Assembly (NCBI GenBank): GCA_015063035.1
Contig: SUTG01000009.1
Location: 1 to 57,633 of the forward strand
DNA: 57,633 nucleotides
Source: Methanobrevibacter olleyae
GTDB lineage: Archaea; Methanobacteriota; Methanobacteria; Methanobacteriales; Methanobacteriaceae
Direction: 5' to 3'
Shown here: one piece after another, positions 27,273 through 36,445 of the stretch
How the letters are laid out: every line of letters begins with the position of its first letter
How positions within the stretch are numbered: position 1 is the stretch's first letter
Made by a program: the position numbers and the translations under genes
The notes under the pieces: generated by a model
What the model saw: the letters and a program-made list of their open reading frames with translations, nothing else
The model's database searches: none
Told to the model about the DNA's origin: nothing

Positions 27273-27881
27273 TTACCCATTTCCAATTCCTAAAAAGAAA
27301 TAATCAAAAGTGTTTTCTAGAGTTTCTGGAGCCATCCAAGGGTAAGTTTTAGCCAAGTATTCATTAATCTCATCTGATCTGGTGATGACATCTGCCTTAT
27401 TTGCAAATTTTTGAGCCCTGAAATAATCATTCAAATCATCACTGATCTCACGGGATTCCTCATACAAATGCTCTAGGTGAGCAGGTGGAACATGAGGCAA
27501 TATCTCCCTAAGAATATCGATGGGAATCAAGTCGAAATGGTTTGCAATTGCAAAATTAAAAATAACATTTAATATGATGTCTTTAGTATTGAGAACTACA
27601 CGTCTTGGAATGGATTCCGCTTGTTCCTTAGAAATCACACCATCTTTTAAAGCCCTGTCCACATCTGTTTCAACGACAATCTGAAAAGCCTGATTATACT
27701 TTCCTTGTCTTAATCGAATGGCAAATAAAACCATGCAAAGAATAGACAAGACTGCAAATATCAGTGAAATGAATGAAACCAAACTAGATTGAAGTTTAAA
27801 TTCATTATAAATCAATATTACAAGAGCCAATAATATAAACAATCTTGATAAAAATGCTAAATCTATTCTTGGAATTCTCAT
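27273..27881 (-). CDS. Hypothetical protein with two N-terminal membrane helices
   Basis: A 202-aa protein of unknown family. Two hydrophobic helices (about residues 9-25 and 34-58) are followed by a soluble, mainly helical region with many acidic residues and conserved-looking segments such as FDLIPIDILREILPHVPPAHLEHL. The ATG at 27881 follows TGTGAAAAT. It stands alone, convergent with pycB. The arrangement suggests a membrane-anchored cytoplasmic domain, but I cannot assign a role. Confidence 0.65.
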   Translation of the reverse strand: MRIPRIDLAFLSRLFILLALVILIYNEFKLQSSLVSFISLIFAVLSILCMVLFAIRLRQGKYNQAFQIVVETDVDRALKDGVISKEQAESIPRRVVLNTKDIILNVIFNFAIANHFDLIPIDILREILPHVPPAHLEHLYEESREISDDLNDYFRAQKFANKADVITRSDEINEYLAKTYPWMAPETLENTFDYFFLGIGNG

Positions 27882-27988
27882 ATTTTCACATATAATAATT
27901 ACTGTTAGTCTATATTTAAGAATTTCTTTTTAAAATTTCTTCTTAAACTAACAATTTTCCTATAAATGTATTTTCTAATATTTATTGT

Positions 27989-29263
27989 TTACTCTCTATT
28001 GTTTTCCAAATAATCGCGAATCATTGTATTTGCAACATCCCTAACTTCAATTAAAGGAATGTCCTGCTCTACAGAGATTCTGCGTAAATCCTCATATTCA
28101 GCCCTATGGGAAATAATTTCATCTCCAATCAAGCCAATCTTAAAGTTGATTGTATAAATATGATTGCCGACGTTAATATCTAAAGGAATGAATTGCCTTT
28201 CAGCCACTCCTCTATGAGTGTTTTCAGAGACTCTAATGCCTAAAGTGCCTGTTTCCCTAAAGAGGATATTTACTAAATGGTCAACCAAATCAGGTTTGGA
28301 AATAATCTTAATCAAATGTCCCGGCCTATTTTTCTTCATTGTTATAGGCACCATTGAAACATCTGAAGCCCCTTCAATCAAGAGCAAGTCAAACAGGAAT
28401 CCTAATTCCTCACCAGACATATGATCGATATTGGTTTCAATTACAGAGATCTTATGTTTTCCATTTGTATTCCTGGATTTGATGAGCCTTAATACATTAG
28501 GAAAATCGAATTCCTTTGAGCCGCAACCGTATGCAATCTCTTCAGGAGACATCATAGGGGCAAATTCCAAGAATTCATCACAGAACTCCATATACAAAGC
28601 GCAACCTGTAGGTGTTGCAAGTTCAGAATTTACTGGGCCACCAATACATTTAGCTTCTCCCTTTGAGAAATCTCCGAAATTATCTTCATTTAATCCTTTT
28701 AGAATATCCAAGCTTGCAGGAGCTGGGACAGGAATTCTTCCATGGGCAGTTTCAACCACTCCGCCACCAACAGCAATAGGAAGACCAACTACATTATCAT
28801 TATCCATTCCCAAATCAAAGTAAGCGCAAATAGAACCTAAAACATCTGCAACAGCATCTGCAGCACCAACTTCATGGAAATGAACTTCTTCAAGGCTCTT
28901 GCCATGGACTCTAGACTCTGAAATAGCTATTCTTTTAAATACCTTTTTAGCCATTTCAACCATTTCATCAGTTAAATTTTCAATATCTGCATATTTCAAG
29001 AGATCAATTTTTTCCATAAAATCTGGAAAATGAACATGATGATTGTTTTCATTATCTTCATCGATGGTCTTTACATTACAAAATGTAGCATCAATTCCAG
29101 ACTTATTGACCTTATTTAAGGACACTTCAACCTCACCAAAGTCAACCGCTACATCTTCCATAAGATTTTTAACTTTTTCTCCATCAGCTCCCAAATCAAC
29201 AAGAGCCCCAATAATCATATTCCCTGAAATTCCTGCATTTTGAGGGTCAATAATATAAACCAT
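27989..29263 (-). CDS. larC: LarC-like nickel-pincer cofactor biosynthesis protein (DUF111)
   Basis: Member of the LarC/DUF111 family, whose studied members insert nickel into pyridinium-bisthiocarboxylate mononucleotide to make the nickel-pincer cofactor. The N-terminus has the family pattern IDPQNAGISGNMIIGALVDLG, then VHFHEVGAADAVADVLGS, GGGVVETAHGRIPVPAPA, PTGCALYMEF and the C-terminal KKNRPGHLIKIIS. 424 aa is the expected length. No larB or larE is adjacent, and the real substrate in methanogens is not established. A strong AGGAAGTAAT ribosome-binding site precedes the ATG at 29263. Confidence 0.9.
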   Translation of the reverse strand: MVYIIDPQNAGISGNMIIGALVDLGADGEKVKNLMEDVAVDFGEVEVSLNKVNKSGIDATFCNVKTIDEDNENNHHVHFPDFMEKIDLLKYADIENLTDEMVEMAKKVFKRIAISESRVHGKSLEEVHFHEVGAADAVADVLGSICAYFDLGMDNDNVVGLPIAVGGGVVETAHGRIPVPAPASLDILKGLNEDNFGDFSKGEAKCIGGPVNSELATPTGCALYMEFCDEFLEFAPMMSPEEIAYGCGSKEFDFPNVLRLIKSRNTNGKHKISVIETNIDHMSGEELGFLFDLLLIEGASDVSMVPITMKKNRPGHLIKIISKPDLVDHLVNILFRETGTLGIRVSENTHRGVAERQFIPLDINVGNHIYTINFKIGLIGDEIISHRAEYEDLRRISVEQDIPLIEVRDVANTMIRDYLENNRE

Positions 29264-29485
29264 AAAATTACTTCCTTAAGCTTAAATTACAATCAAAATT
29301 AATCTCTAAAAAATTGTCTTAATATTCTTAAATATTTCTTAAAATAATATATATAATTACAATTAAATAATATTTGTTATAAAAATATATTCAATAATAT
29401 AAAATTCAATAATATAAAATCAATCCAAAATTAGAAAAATCACTAAAGGATTAAAGATTCAAAGCAATTGAAAAGAGGAGTTTAA

Positions 29486-30697
29486 TTGTCTAAAAAAAGT
29501 AAAAGCAATAAGAACAACAAAAAAATCCAAAGCATCAAAAACAAGCTTGTGAATGGCGAATTGATTAAAAATGAAGATGCTTTATACATCAATAATCCAG
29601 ATTATTTTTTAACATTCAGTGATTTGGAAATAAGTGATGGTATTGACATTATAGAAAATATCATGGTCTTGTCTGATAATTACATCAGTTTCAATAGAGA
29701 AAATGAGGATGAGCCATTAAATGATGTTGAGTTAATGGAAATCACTGAAGAATATAAAGAAAATAATGATATTGATGGAGGTTATATCGCTCAAAGCTTT
29801 GATAAAATAGATTTTATAAGCAATACCTATGAGGATATAACTGTAATTACTGTAATTTCCAATGACCTTGAAGTTCAGGATTTTTACAATGACCTGAAAG
29901 TGGTTAACAGTTGGAAAGGATTTGAGAATGCAAAAGTTGACTTTGGACAAATAATTCTTTTGAATCATGCATTTAGTCCTAAATTGCTCATACAACTTTA
30001 TAAGGTGGCAACTAAGCAAAAGGCCAAATTCTTTGAATCCCTTCACTTGCCAGCCCATATTAATCATATCCTAAACAACAATGATTTTCTGGTTATTGCA
30101 TCAAATCTTCCAGAAGAAACTTTAGATCAGGATTACATAATGGAAATTGGTTTAGACATTACCAATATGGAATATGAGGATGATGACATAGATTTGGGAG
30201 AATTTATAGAAAGGATTGAAGATGCGGTGGTCATTAGCTGTGAAGATGCATTGGAAAAGATTGATCTAAAGATTGGAATACTTGATTATCTTGTCAGTGA
30301 AGGAATCCAAATTGGAGATATGATTGAAGTTGGAATGAGTCTTTTGGAAAATATTGAAGAAAGTGATGAATTGAAAGAAAGATTTGAAAATCAATTGCTT
30401 AAGTCAATAAGCGATAAGAACATCAATGCACTATTGATTTCAGCAATTGGGCTAGAGGAAGACCTTCAAAAAGGAAGAGTCCGTGAAATAAACTTAAATG
30501 AAAAATTAGTTCATTTCTATCCTGACGAGCTTATCGGCGCAACAATTGCAAACCAAATAGCTGGAACAAAAGCTTTACTGAACTTCAGAAGATACTCAAA
30601 AGAAAAACCTGGAATATTATATGGCTTAGGACCTATTTTATCAAATACATTTGCCGGCTTGATTGCAGGATGCATGACAAAAATACTCGAAGAATAA
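29486..30697 (+). CDS. Protein with C-terminal CobZ/PgpA-like domain, candidate alpha-ribazole phosphatase
   Basis: A 403-aa protein starting at a TTG (29486) with a strong GAGGAG Shine-Dalgarno. The N-terminal about 270 residues are acidic and unrecognised. The last about 130 resemble the archaeal CobZ/phosphatidylglycerophosphatase A-like domain: PDELIGATIANQIAGTKALL, then KPGILYGLGPIL and AGLIAGCMTKI. CobZ removes the 5'-phosphate of alpha-ribazole, the substrate-side neighbour of CobS, whose gene follows 16 nt later; this supports a cobamide role. Where family members usually have two acidic residues (DDIxAG-type), this protein has SNTFAG, so catalysis is uncertain. Family assignment is from memory and moderate. 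Confidence 0.6.
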   Translation: MSKKSKSNKNNKKIQSIKNKLVNGELIKNEDALYINNPDYFLTFSDLEISDGIDIIENIMVLSDNYISFNRENEDEPLNDVELMEITEEYKENNDIDGGYIAQSFDKIDFISNTYEDITVITVISNDLEVQDFYNDLKVVNSWKGFENAKVDFGQIILLNHAFSPKLLIQLYKVATKQKAKFFESLHLPAHINHILNNNDFLVIASNLPEETLDQDYIMEIGLDITNMEYEDDDIDLGEFIERIEDAVVISCEDALEKIDLKIGILDYLVSEGIQIGDMIEVGMSLLENIEESDELKERFENQLLKSISDKNINALLISAIGLEEDLQKGRVREINLNEKLVHFYPDELIGATIANQIAGTKALLNFRRYSKEKPGILYGLGPILSNTFAGLIAGCMTKILEE

Positions 30698-30713
30698 ATT
30701 TTTACGATTATTG

Positions 30714-31601
30714 ATGGGTATTGAAGAATTGATAGATATTAAAGAATTTGATGGATTTGAAAATATGAAAGATCAAAATAATGATGACTACTTTGAAAAA
30801 CAAAGCCCTTCAACATTACGTTCAATTGGAGGATTATTGACTTTTTCAACAATACTTCCTTTAAACATTTACACAACTATTGATGAAATGGCAAAATTTA
30901 CCTGGTTTTGGCCGGTTTTAAATGGGCTTATAGGATTAATGGCCACAATTATCGCATTCCTATTGGCAAAATCCATACATTTTGACCCATTATTGATTGC
31001 TGCAATAGTCTATGGATTCTTATTATTGATAAACGGATTTAATCACTTTGACGGATTGATGGACTTTGGAGATGGAGTTATGGTACATGGCTCCCCAGAG
31101 AAAAAGTTAAGCATTATGAAAGATCCCATGACTGGTGTCGGAGGAATAGCTGTTGGATTTATTGTAGGGACAATTACAATTTCAGCATATGCTTCTTTAA
31201 TGAATTATGCATATGCAATCAACTTTAATTTCATTTTATTAATAATAGTGGCGGAAATATCTGCAAAAATAGGCCTAACAACTTGTTGCATAAGTTCTCA
31301 AGCATCAGAAGAAGGAATCGGCAAATATTTCATCAAGTACATGAACTTGAAGAATTATGTTATTGGTTTGATCATATGCTTCATAATTTCTGTAGCGTTA
31401 AGTTTAGGAACTGGAATTCATATAGGGCTTTTAGGCATTATTGGAGGAGCCTTTGGTGGAGCATTAACCTCACTGATTGCTAAAAAACATCTTAAGATTG
31501 CAAATGGAGATGTTCTTGGAACCTCCAATGAATTAGGCAGACTTTTCTCATTACTCGCTATGTTAGTATTGATTTCAATAAATTTCAGTGCTTTAATTTA
31601 A
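30714..31601 (+). CDS. cobS: Adenosylcobinamide-GDP ribazoletransferase CobS
   Basis: Membrane enzyme joining alpha-ribazole(-phosphate) to adenosylcobinamide-GDP, the last assembly step of cobamides. The pattern LRSIGGLLTFSTILPL, then LLINGFNHFDGLMDFGDGVM and KDPMTGVGGIAVGF is diagnostic, and several hydrophobic helices follow. I use the ATG at 30714; a TTG lies immediately before it. No clear ribosome-binding site is seen, so it may be translationally coupled to the CobZ-like gene 16 nt upstream. A start at 30765 is also possible. CobY (54761-55393) supplies the GDP-activated substrate. Confidence 0.92.
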   Translation: MGIEELIDIKEFDGFENMKDQNNDDYFEKQSPSTLRSIGGLLTFSTILPLNIYTTIDEMAKFTWFWPVLNGLIGLMATIIAFLLAKSIHFDPLLIAAIVYGFLLLINGFNHFDGLMDFGDGVMVHGSPEKKLSIMKDPMTGVGGIAVGFIVGTITISAYASLMNYAYAINFNFILLIIVAEISAKIGLTTCCISSQASEEGIGKYFIKYMNLKNYVIGLIICFIISVALSLGTGIHIGLLGIIGGAFGGALTSLIAKKHLKIANGDVLGTSNELGRLFSLLAMLVLISINFSALI

Positions 31602-31703
31602 ATTATAAATTTAATAAAAAAAATTAAGAATTATAAATAATTAAAACAATGAAAAATAAAAAATTAAAATTATCAAATTATCTTATTGTAAAAGAGTGAA
31701 ACA

Positions 31704-32261
31704 ATGAATATAAATGTTTTAAGATTAGACCACAGAATAGGAAGGGACACACGTATTACAACCCATGTATGTTTAACTGCAAGAGCTTTTGGTGCAAGTA
31801 AAGTATGGTTAGCGGGAGAAGAAGACCACAGCATGATGAAAAGCGTGAGAGATATTGCAGACAGATGGGGAGGCGACTTTGAAATCGAATATAACAATTC
31901 ATATATGGAAGTTATAATGAACTGGAGAGAAAATGGAGGAAAAATAGTTCATTTGACCATGTATGGTTCACAAGCTCATGAAATTGTAGATGAAGTGCGT
32001 GAAACCGGTGATGATGTTCTAATCATCGTTGGTGGAGCAAAAGTACCTACAAAAGTTTATAAAAACGCTGATTGGAATGTTTCTGTTACAACACAACCTC
32101 ATTCTGAAGTTGCAGCGCTTGCCATTTTCCAACATCTTTTGATGGAAGGAAAGGAATTTGATTTGGAATTTGAAAATCCGGTATTTGAAGTTATTCCAAC
32201 AGCTCATGGAAAAACTGTAAATATCCATGATGAAAATAGAAAAATCAATAAAGAAGAATAA
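31704..32261 (+). CDS. tRNA (cytidine(56)-2'-O)-methyltransferase Trm56
   Basis: SPOUT-class archaeal methyltransferase that 2'-O-methylates C56 in the T-loop of tRNA. The N-terminus VLRLDHRIGRDTRITTHVCL and the SAM-knot region DVLIIVGGAKVPTKVYKNADWNVSVTTQPHSEVAALAI match the family; 185 aa is typical. The ATG at 31704 follows AGAGTGAAAC. The last codons are repeated 94 bp downstream, next to a terminator hairpin. Confidence 0.93.
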   Translation: MNINVLRLDHRIGRDTRITTHVCLTARAFGASKVWLAGEEDHSMMKSVRDIADRWGGDFEIEYNNSYMEVIMNWRENGGKIVHLTMYGSQAHEIVDEVRETGDDVLIIVGGAKVPTKVYKNADWNVSVTTQPHSEVAALAIFQHLLMEGKEFDLEFENPVFEVIPTAHGKTVNIHDENRKINKEE

Positions 32262-32356
32262 AAATTTCCTAAAAAAGAAAAATTAACTATTTGACAAAAA
32301 GAAGATGATCATTTAGAAAAATGATTACAAAGAAAAAACCAATAAAGAAGAATAAA
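32246..32356 (+). repeat. Direct repeat of the trm56 3' end
   Basis: CAATAAAGAAGAATAAA (17 bp) occurs at 32246-32262, where it encodes the last codons and stop of trm56, and again at 32340-32356 in the trailer. Weaker similarity extends a few bases on each side. Confidence 0.8.
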
Positions 32357-32385
32357 TTATTTCCCAATAATTTATTTATCTTTTC
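32351..32385 (+). terminator. Terminator hairpin downstream of trm56
   Basis: A perfect 10-bp stem AATAAATTAT / ATAATTTATT with loop TTCCCA (32351-32376) is followed by TATCTTTTCC. It begins inside the duplicated copy of the trm56 end and separates this gene from the convergent DUF763 gene. Confidence 0.7.
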
Positions 32386-32396
32386 CACCATAACAC

Positions 32397-33518
32397 CTAA
32401 GAAATAAAATCATCCAAACGCTTCAAAGCTTTCATTTTATCATATTTATCTAATTTTGCCTGATAAAGCGCATCCTTTACAGTGGCAATTGAATGGTCAT
32501 AAACATCCCTATCAACAGGATAAGGAAAACCATCTTTACCTCCATGACTAAAAGAATATTTTACAGGGTCTTTCCAACTTGCAGGCTCACCAAAGACCAA
32601 ATCAGAGATTAATGCAAGTGCCCTAATCTTTTTAGGGCCAATGCCTTGAAGCAAAATCAAGTCCTCATACTTTTCAGGCTGAATTTCCCAAGCATTCTTC
32701 AAAACTTCAAATTCCTTATCTGATAAATCCATATCCAAGACTTGATGATGCTCAGGCAAGGTCAATGAGTTTGCTTCATTAATGCTAAAGTCTGTTAAAA
32801 GAAGTTGATTTGAGTCTTTTCTTTTGAAATAAGTCCTTAAATGATCCGGATTGTCATTAATCAAATCAACACTGATTTTCTGTGCTTCAACACTATCCTT
32901 TGAAGCCATATTCAATGCAGCAGTTTCTTTCTTATCACATGATATTCCATTATGGGGATCCTCTAAAAAACTTGTAACATTTTCACCTATCCAATGGTAA
33001 CGCCTTGCATATTTTGTTGCAGTGTTCATTCCTTGCTGCACTACTGCCCAATCCCCTTTTTCAGTGATGAAGAAGTTATGGACATATAAATTATATCCAT
33101 CCTGCAAGCATGAGTTGTCTACCTTTGCAGACAATTTGCTTGAATGAATCATATCTTCAACACTAGAGCATTTAAGATTGAATATTTCTCCAGCCATTTC
33201 AATCCCTTGGGGAGTTTTTCTGGAGGCTGTTCCTTTACCTCCAGAGATATAGATTCCATGCTTTTCTGGGTCAATCGAGGATTTTAATGCACCAAGGGTA
33301 GTTGTAGTTGTTCCAGAGGAATGCCAATCAAAGCCAATAACACATGAAAACGCTTGGAACCAGTAAGGGTCAGATATACGGTTTAGGAATTCATTGGTTC
33401 CATACTCTTCTATTACCACTTCAGAAATTGCACCAGACAATTTAGTCATTCTATCAAATAACCATCTTGGCGTATGCCCTCCATGCAGTGGCAGATTAGT
33501 TGTTCCTCTTCGTTGCAT
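32397..33518 (-). CDS. DUF763 family protein
   Basis: A 373-aa protein of the DUF763 family, found in archaea and thermophilic bacteria. The N-terminus RRGTTNLPLHGGHTPRWLF, followed by the conserved FDWHSSGTTTT, FFITEKGDWAVVQQGMN and the C-terminal ILLQGIGPKKIRALALIS (helix-hairpin-helix-like), is characteristic. The HhH-like end hints at nucleic-acid binding, but the function is unknown. An AGGGGTAT ribosome-binding site precedes the ATG at 33518. Confidence 0.9.
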   Translation of the reverse strand: MQRRGTTNLPLHGGHTPRWLFDRMTKLSGAISEVVIEEYGTNEFLNRISDPYWFQAFSCVIGFDWHSSGTTTTTLGALKSSIDPEKHGIYISGGKGTASRKTPQGIEMAGEIFNLKCSSVEDMIHSSKLSAKVDNSCLQDGYNLYVHNFFITEKGDWAVVQQGMNTATKYARRYHWIGENVTSFLEDPHNGISCDKKETAALNMASKDSVEAQKISVDLINDNPDHLRTYFKRKDSNQLLLTDFSINEANSLTLPEHHQVLDMDLSDKEFEVLKNAWEIQPEKYEDLILLQGIGPKKIRALALISDLVFGEPASWKDPVKYSFSHGGKDGFPYPVDRDVYDHSIATVKDALYQAKLDKYDKMKALKRLDDFIS

Positions 33519-33534
33519 TAAAATACCCCTTAAA

Positions 33535-33640
33535 AGTTCTAATAAAAAGTTCTAAATAAAAATTCTTATTAAAAATTCTAATAAAAAGTTCTAATTAAAG
33601 TTCTAATTAAAAGTTGTAATAGTTCTAATTACTATTATCT
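33535..33640. repeat. About 16-bp tandem repeat upstream of the DUF763 gene
   Basis: Six to seven degenerate units like AAAAAGTTCTAATAA lie directly upstream of the DUF763 start, in the presumed promoter/leader. Likely slippage repeats. Confidence 0.65.
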
Positions 33641-33733
33641 AAAAAATAGTATATAAAATTAAAAAGAGCATTTGAAAAATAATGGGAATGAAAAATAGAG
33701 AATGAATAATCTAATCCAATCTGAAAAAATAAG

Positions 33734-34234
33734 CTATAATGACTCACCATGTGCAATAGCTACAATTCCTGGAATGTCTTTAACTTCCAATTCAAAGAAA
33801 GCCTCCATACCTTCCTCTTCATAAGCCACACATTTTTTTGATATGACATTATTTGTCAGTAGTGCTGCCACTGGCGGTGTGACAATGAAAACGGAATTAT
33901 ATTTATCCAATATTTCCTTGGTCTCATCAGATAAGGATCCCTTACCTATATGAAACTTAACCCCTGCTTCAGATAATCTTGGAATTGATGATTCTATTTC
34001 CGCTTTATTGCTTGTAGTTGGAGCAATTCCCGCAACGCTAAAGGCGGTATGCATAATAGCCATGCCCTTAAAGTCAAAGGGATAATTATCCATATCATCC
34101 TTTTCTATAGACCTGGCCAATTTTGGCAATACCGCATCCCTACCGCAATACATTAAGCCAGATAAATATATCTTATCTCCAACTTTCAAATCATTTACAA
34201 CATCATCACTGATTGGAGTTTGTATTTTTTTCAT
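33734..34234 (-). CDS. Fumarate hydratase beta subunit (class I, C-terminal type)
   Basis: The small subunit of the two-subunit iron-sulfur fumarase/tartrate dehydratase family. The pattern LKVGDKIYLSGLMYCGRDAVLPKL and the later FKGMAIMHTAFSVAGIAPTTSNKAE match the C-terminal domain of class I fumarases. It would work with a separate alpha subunit (not in this window) in the reductive TCA branch fed by PycB. The start chosen is the ATG at 34234 (166 aa); no ribosome-binding site is visible and a TATA-like TTTTATAAAT lies about 25 nt upstream, so the transcript may be leaderless. An upstream in-frame ATG at 34315 would add 27 residues unlike the family. Confidence 0.88.
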   Translation of the reverse strand: MKKIQTPISDDVVNDLKVGDKIYLSGLMYCGRDAVLPKLARSIEKDDMDNYPFDFKGMAIMHTAFSVAGIAPTTSNKAEIESSIPRLSEAGVKFHIGKGSLSDETKEILDKYNSVFIVTPPVAALLTNNVISKKCVAYEEEGMEAFFELEVKDIPGIVAIAHGESL

Positions 34235-34583
34235 ATAATTAAATATTCTTTTAGAATTTATAAAATTTTCCAATGAAAAAATTATCTTAAAGTGTGTGAA
34301 ATAATTACTGTGCAAAAGTGAAAATCTTCTAGAAAATTTAATATGTTTTAATTAAAATAAGGAATAATTAAATCATGAGTATTAATAAAAAATGATAAAA
34401 TTATTTAACACATATTCAATATAATAAAATAACATCCAATCAAATAATATAAAAATATTAATTATATACATCAAAGCATGTAAATGTGATAAAAAATTAA
34501 AAAATTAGTGAAAACGAATAGAAAATTATAAAAAAAGAAAAAAAGAAAAAGTTTTAAAAAAAAAACTTTTTAAAATTTGGCAA
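34235..34583. other. AT-rich gap
   Basis: A 349-nt stretch between fumarase beta and the small secreted-type gene. It contains the likely TATA box of fumarase beta (about 34256-34265) and a TTTTTT-rich stretch suited to ending the upstream minus-strand transcript (about 34535-34575, where short A and T blocks can pair). No reading frame or repeat array is evident. Confidence 0.5.
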
Positions 34584-34949
34584 TTATTCTAAATTACCAT
34601 CAATAACACCAAGTTTTTCTTGGTCCTCATCATATGATGATCCTATTAGTTCTCCGCTAGCATTATCAAATTGGCGGAAACCTCCATCTTTGTAAGTGAC
34701 TTCACGGAAGTATCCTTCACCATTCTGATGATTGAATTTTACCACTTCACTTACAATGTCACTTCCACCATCAGAACTTGAACTGTCTGATGAAGTTACT
34801 TTATCCACCTTATCCGCCACCTTATGAAATGTGCCAGAATTGCCACCATCTGCTACGTCTGCAATATCATCCATAAAGACAAATGCAAATGCACCGCCTG
34901 CAAAAAGGATTACTGCAACAACAGCTAAAATTAAAACAGAGCTTTTCAT
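34584..34949 (-). CDS. Small membrane-anchored hypothetical protein
   Basis: A 121-aa protein with one N-terminal hydrophobic helix (about residues 4-25), followed by a Ser/Gly/Asp-rich linker (about 55-64) and a small C-terminal domain, probably outside the cell. An almost perfect ribosome-binding site, AGAGGTGAT, precedes the ATG at 34949. I do not recognise a family. The helix lacks a lipobox cysteine, so it is more likely a membrane anchor or a cleaved signal. Confidence 0.65.
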   Translation of the reverse strand: MKSSVLILAVVAVILFAGGAFAFVFMDDIADVADGGNSGTFHKVADKVDKVTSSDSSSSDGGSDIVSEVVKFNHQNGEGYFREVTYKDGGFRQFDNASGELIGSSYDEDQEKLGVIDGNLE

Positions 34950-35114
34950 ATTATCACCTCTTTTAATCTTTCATTTATTTTATTGAATATGCTTATTAAA
35001 ATACTTTTCTATTTTAAAAAAATAAGATAAACCCTTGAAAATCAATTAAAAGAGAGAATAAGAGATATGGTGGAAGATAGAATAAAAAAAATATCAAAAA
35101 AACAGTCAAAATAA

Positions 35115-36281
35115 TTAGATAGATTGATTGATCTCATCCAAATCATTGATAAGTTCAACTAAATGTTCCTTTTTGATATGATTCATTAAGATAACTCTAA
35201 TGGCTTTAGGATAAGAGGAACAGGATATTTTCCAATTTCTTTCCTCGAGCAATTGAGCCAATTCAAAAGTTTCAAGATAAGGATGATTGAAAGCAACTAT
35301 ATTCAATTTAGGCTCGACAACCAATTCATATCCTAATCTTTTAAGGTTATCCGCTAAAAAGTGAGTTTTTTCCAACGCTTCAATAGCATTGTTTGAATAG
35401 CCTTCTTTCCCCAAATAGCTCATTACAGCATATGTTGCAGCTGCAGAAGCTCCTAAACGAGTGCCTACAATGGTAGACTGATTTTTGATTGTCAGGTATG
35501 GAGAATCTACAGACATTGCATCCAAATAGGATTGGTCCCTAAATAAAATTCCTCCAGAAGGAATAGGTGAAAGCCCCATTTTATGTGGATCTACGGTAAT
35601 GGATTTGACACCTTCAAGTGAAAAGTCGAAGTTTGGTAAATCATATCCTTTCATCTTTAGGAAAGGAATGGAAAACCCACCGAATGCCGCATCCACATGT
35701 AGATGAATATCATTTTGGATTGCTATTTTGGATAAATCTTCTATTGGATCAATCATTCCAAGTTCAGTAGTGCCTGCAATGCCAACAATAGCTACAGTAT
35801 TCTCATTGATGTTTTCTTCCACAGATTTGGGATCGATACGGTAATTCTCATCCAAGTCTACACGAATCAATTTTAAATCAAGCATATCTGCTGCTTTTTT
35901 AAAGGAAAAATGAGCGGATTTAGGAACTATTAACTCTCCTTTTTTAATTGCCTTATTGTCTCTTGCAAGATTTCTTGCAGAGCGGATTGCCATAATGTTC
36001 GCTTCAGTACCGCCAGTTACCATATGGCCAACAGGATTTTCAATAGATAAAAAGGAACCAATCATCTTCAAAACATTATCTTCCAATAATTTGGTTCCCT
36101 TAAATAGGCCAGGATCCCCTAAATTGGAATCAATGAATTTAAAAAAAGCCTCTTTAGCAATAGGATGCGCTTCTGTACACATGGACCCTAAAATCCTACC
36201 GTCAGAATATTTGCAATCCATTGCCTGAAATTTATCCAATTGATTGAAAATTTCATCATGAGATATTGATTTTTCATTCAT
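35115..36281 (-). CDS. mfnA: L-tyrosine decarboxylase MfnA
   Basis: PLP-dependent group II decarboxylase making tyramine for methanofuran. The 388-aa protein shows [25 protein letters not shown] and the PLP-lysine motif DPHKMGLSP (Lys234). Euryarchaeal homologues are MfnA in methanogens; aspartate decarboxylation is the alternative in non-methanogens. The ATG at 36281 follows CAGGTAAT. Monocistronic. Confidence 0.93.
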   Translation of the reverse strand: MNEKSISHDEIFNQLDKFQAMDCKYSDGRILGSMCTEAHPIAKEAFFKFIDSNLGDPGLFKGTKLLEDNVLKMIGSFLSIENPVGHMVTGGTEANIMAIRSARNLARDNKAIKKGELIVPKSAHFSFKKAADMLDLKLIRVDLDENYRIDPKSVEENINENTVAIVGIAGTTELGMIDPIEDLSKIAIQNDIHLHVDAAFGGFSIPFLKMKGYDLPNFDFSLEGVKSITVDPHKMGLSPIPSGGILFRDQSYLDAMSVDSPYLTIKNQSTIVGTRLGASAAATYAVMSYLGKEGYSNNAIEALEKTHFLADNLKRLGYELVVEPKLNIVAFNHPYLETFELAQLLEERNWKISCSSYPKAIRVILMNHIKKEHLVELINDLDEINQSI

Positions 36282-36445
36282 AAAAATTACCTGAACTTAA
36301 AAATAAAATGAAATGAATAAAATTAAAAATTATATTTTATAAAATCTGAAAATAAAAAAAAATAAAGAATAAATTAAACTCTTTAAAATAAATAAAAAAA
36401 TAAAGATTTAAAAGATTTAACTTTTAAATCAAAGTCAATTTAGAA

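Noticed and set aside
28431-28823. Plus-strand 130-aa frame opposite larC
   Set aside because: Antisense to a well-supported gene and without protein features of its own.
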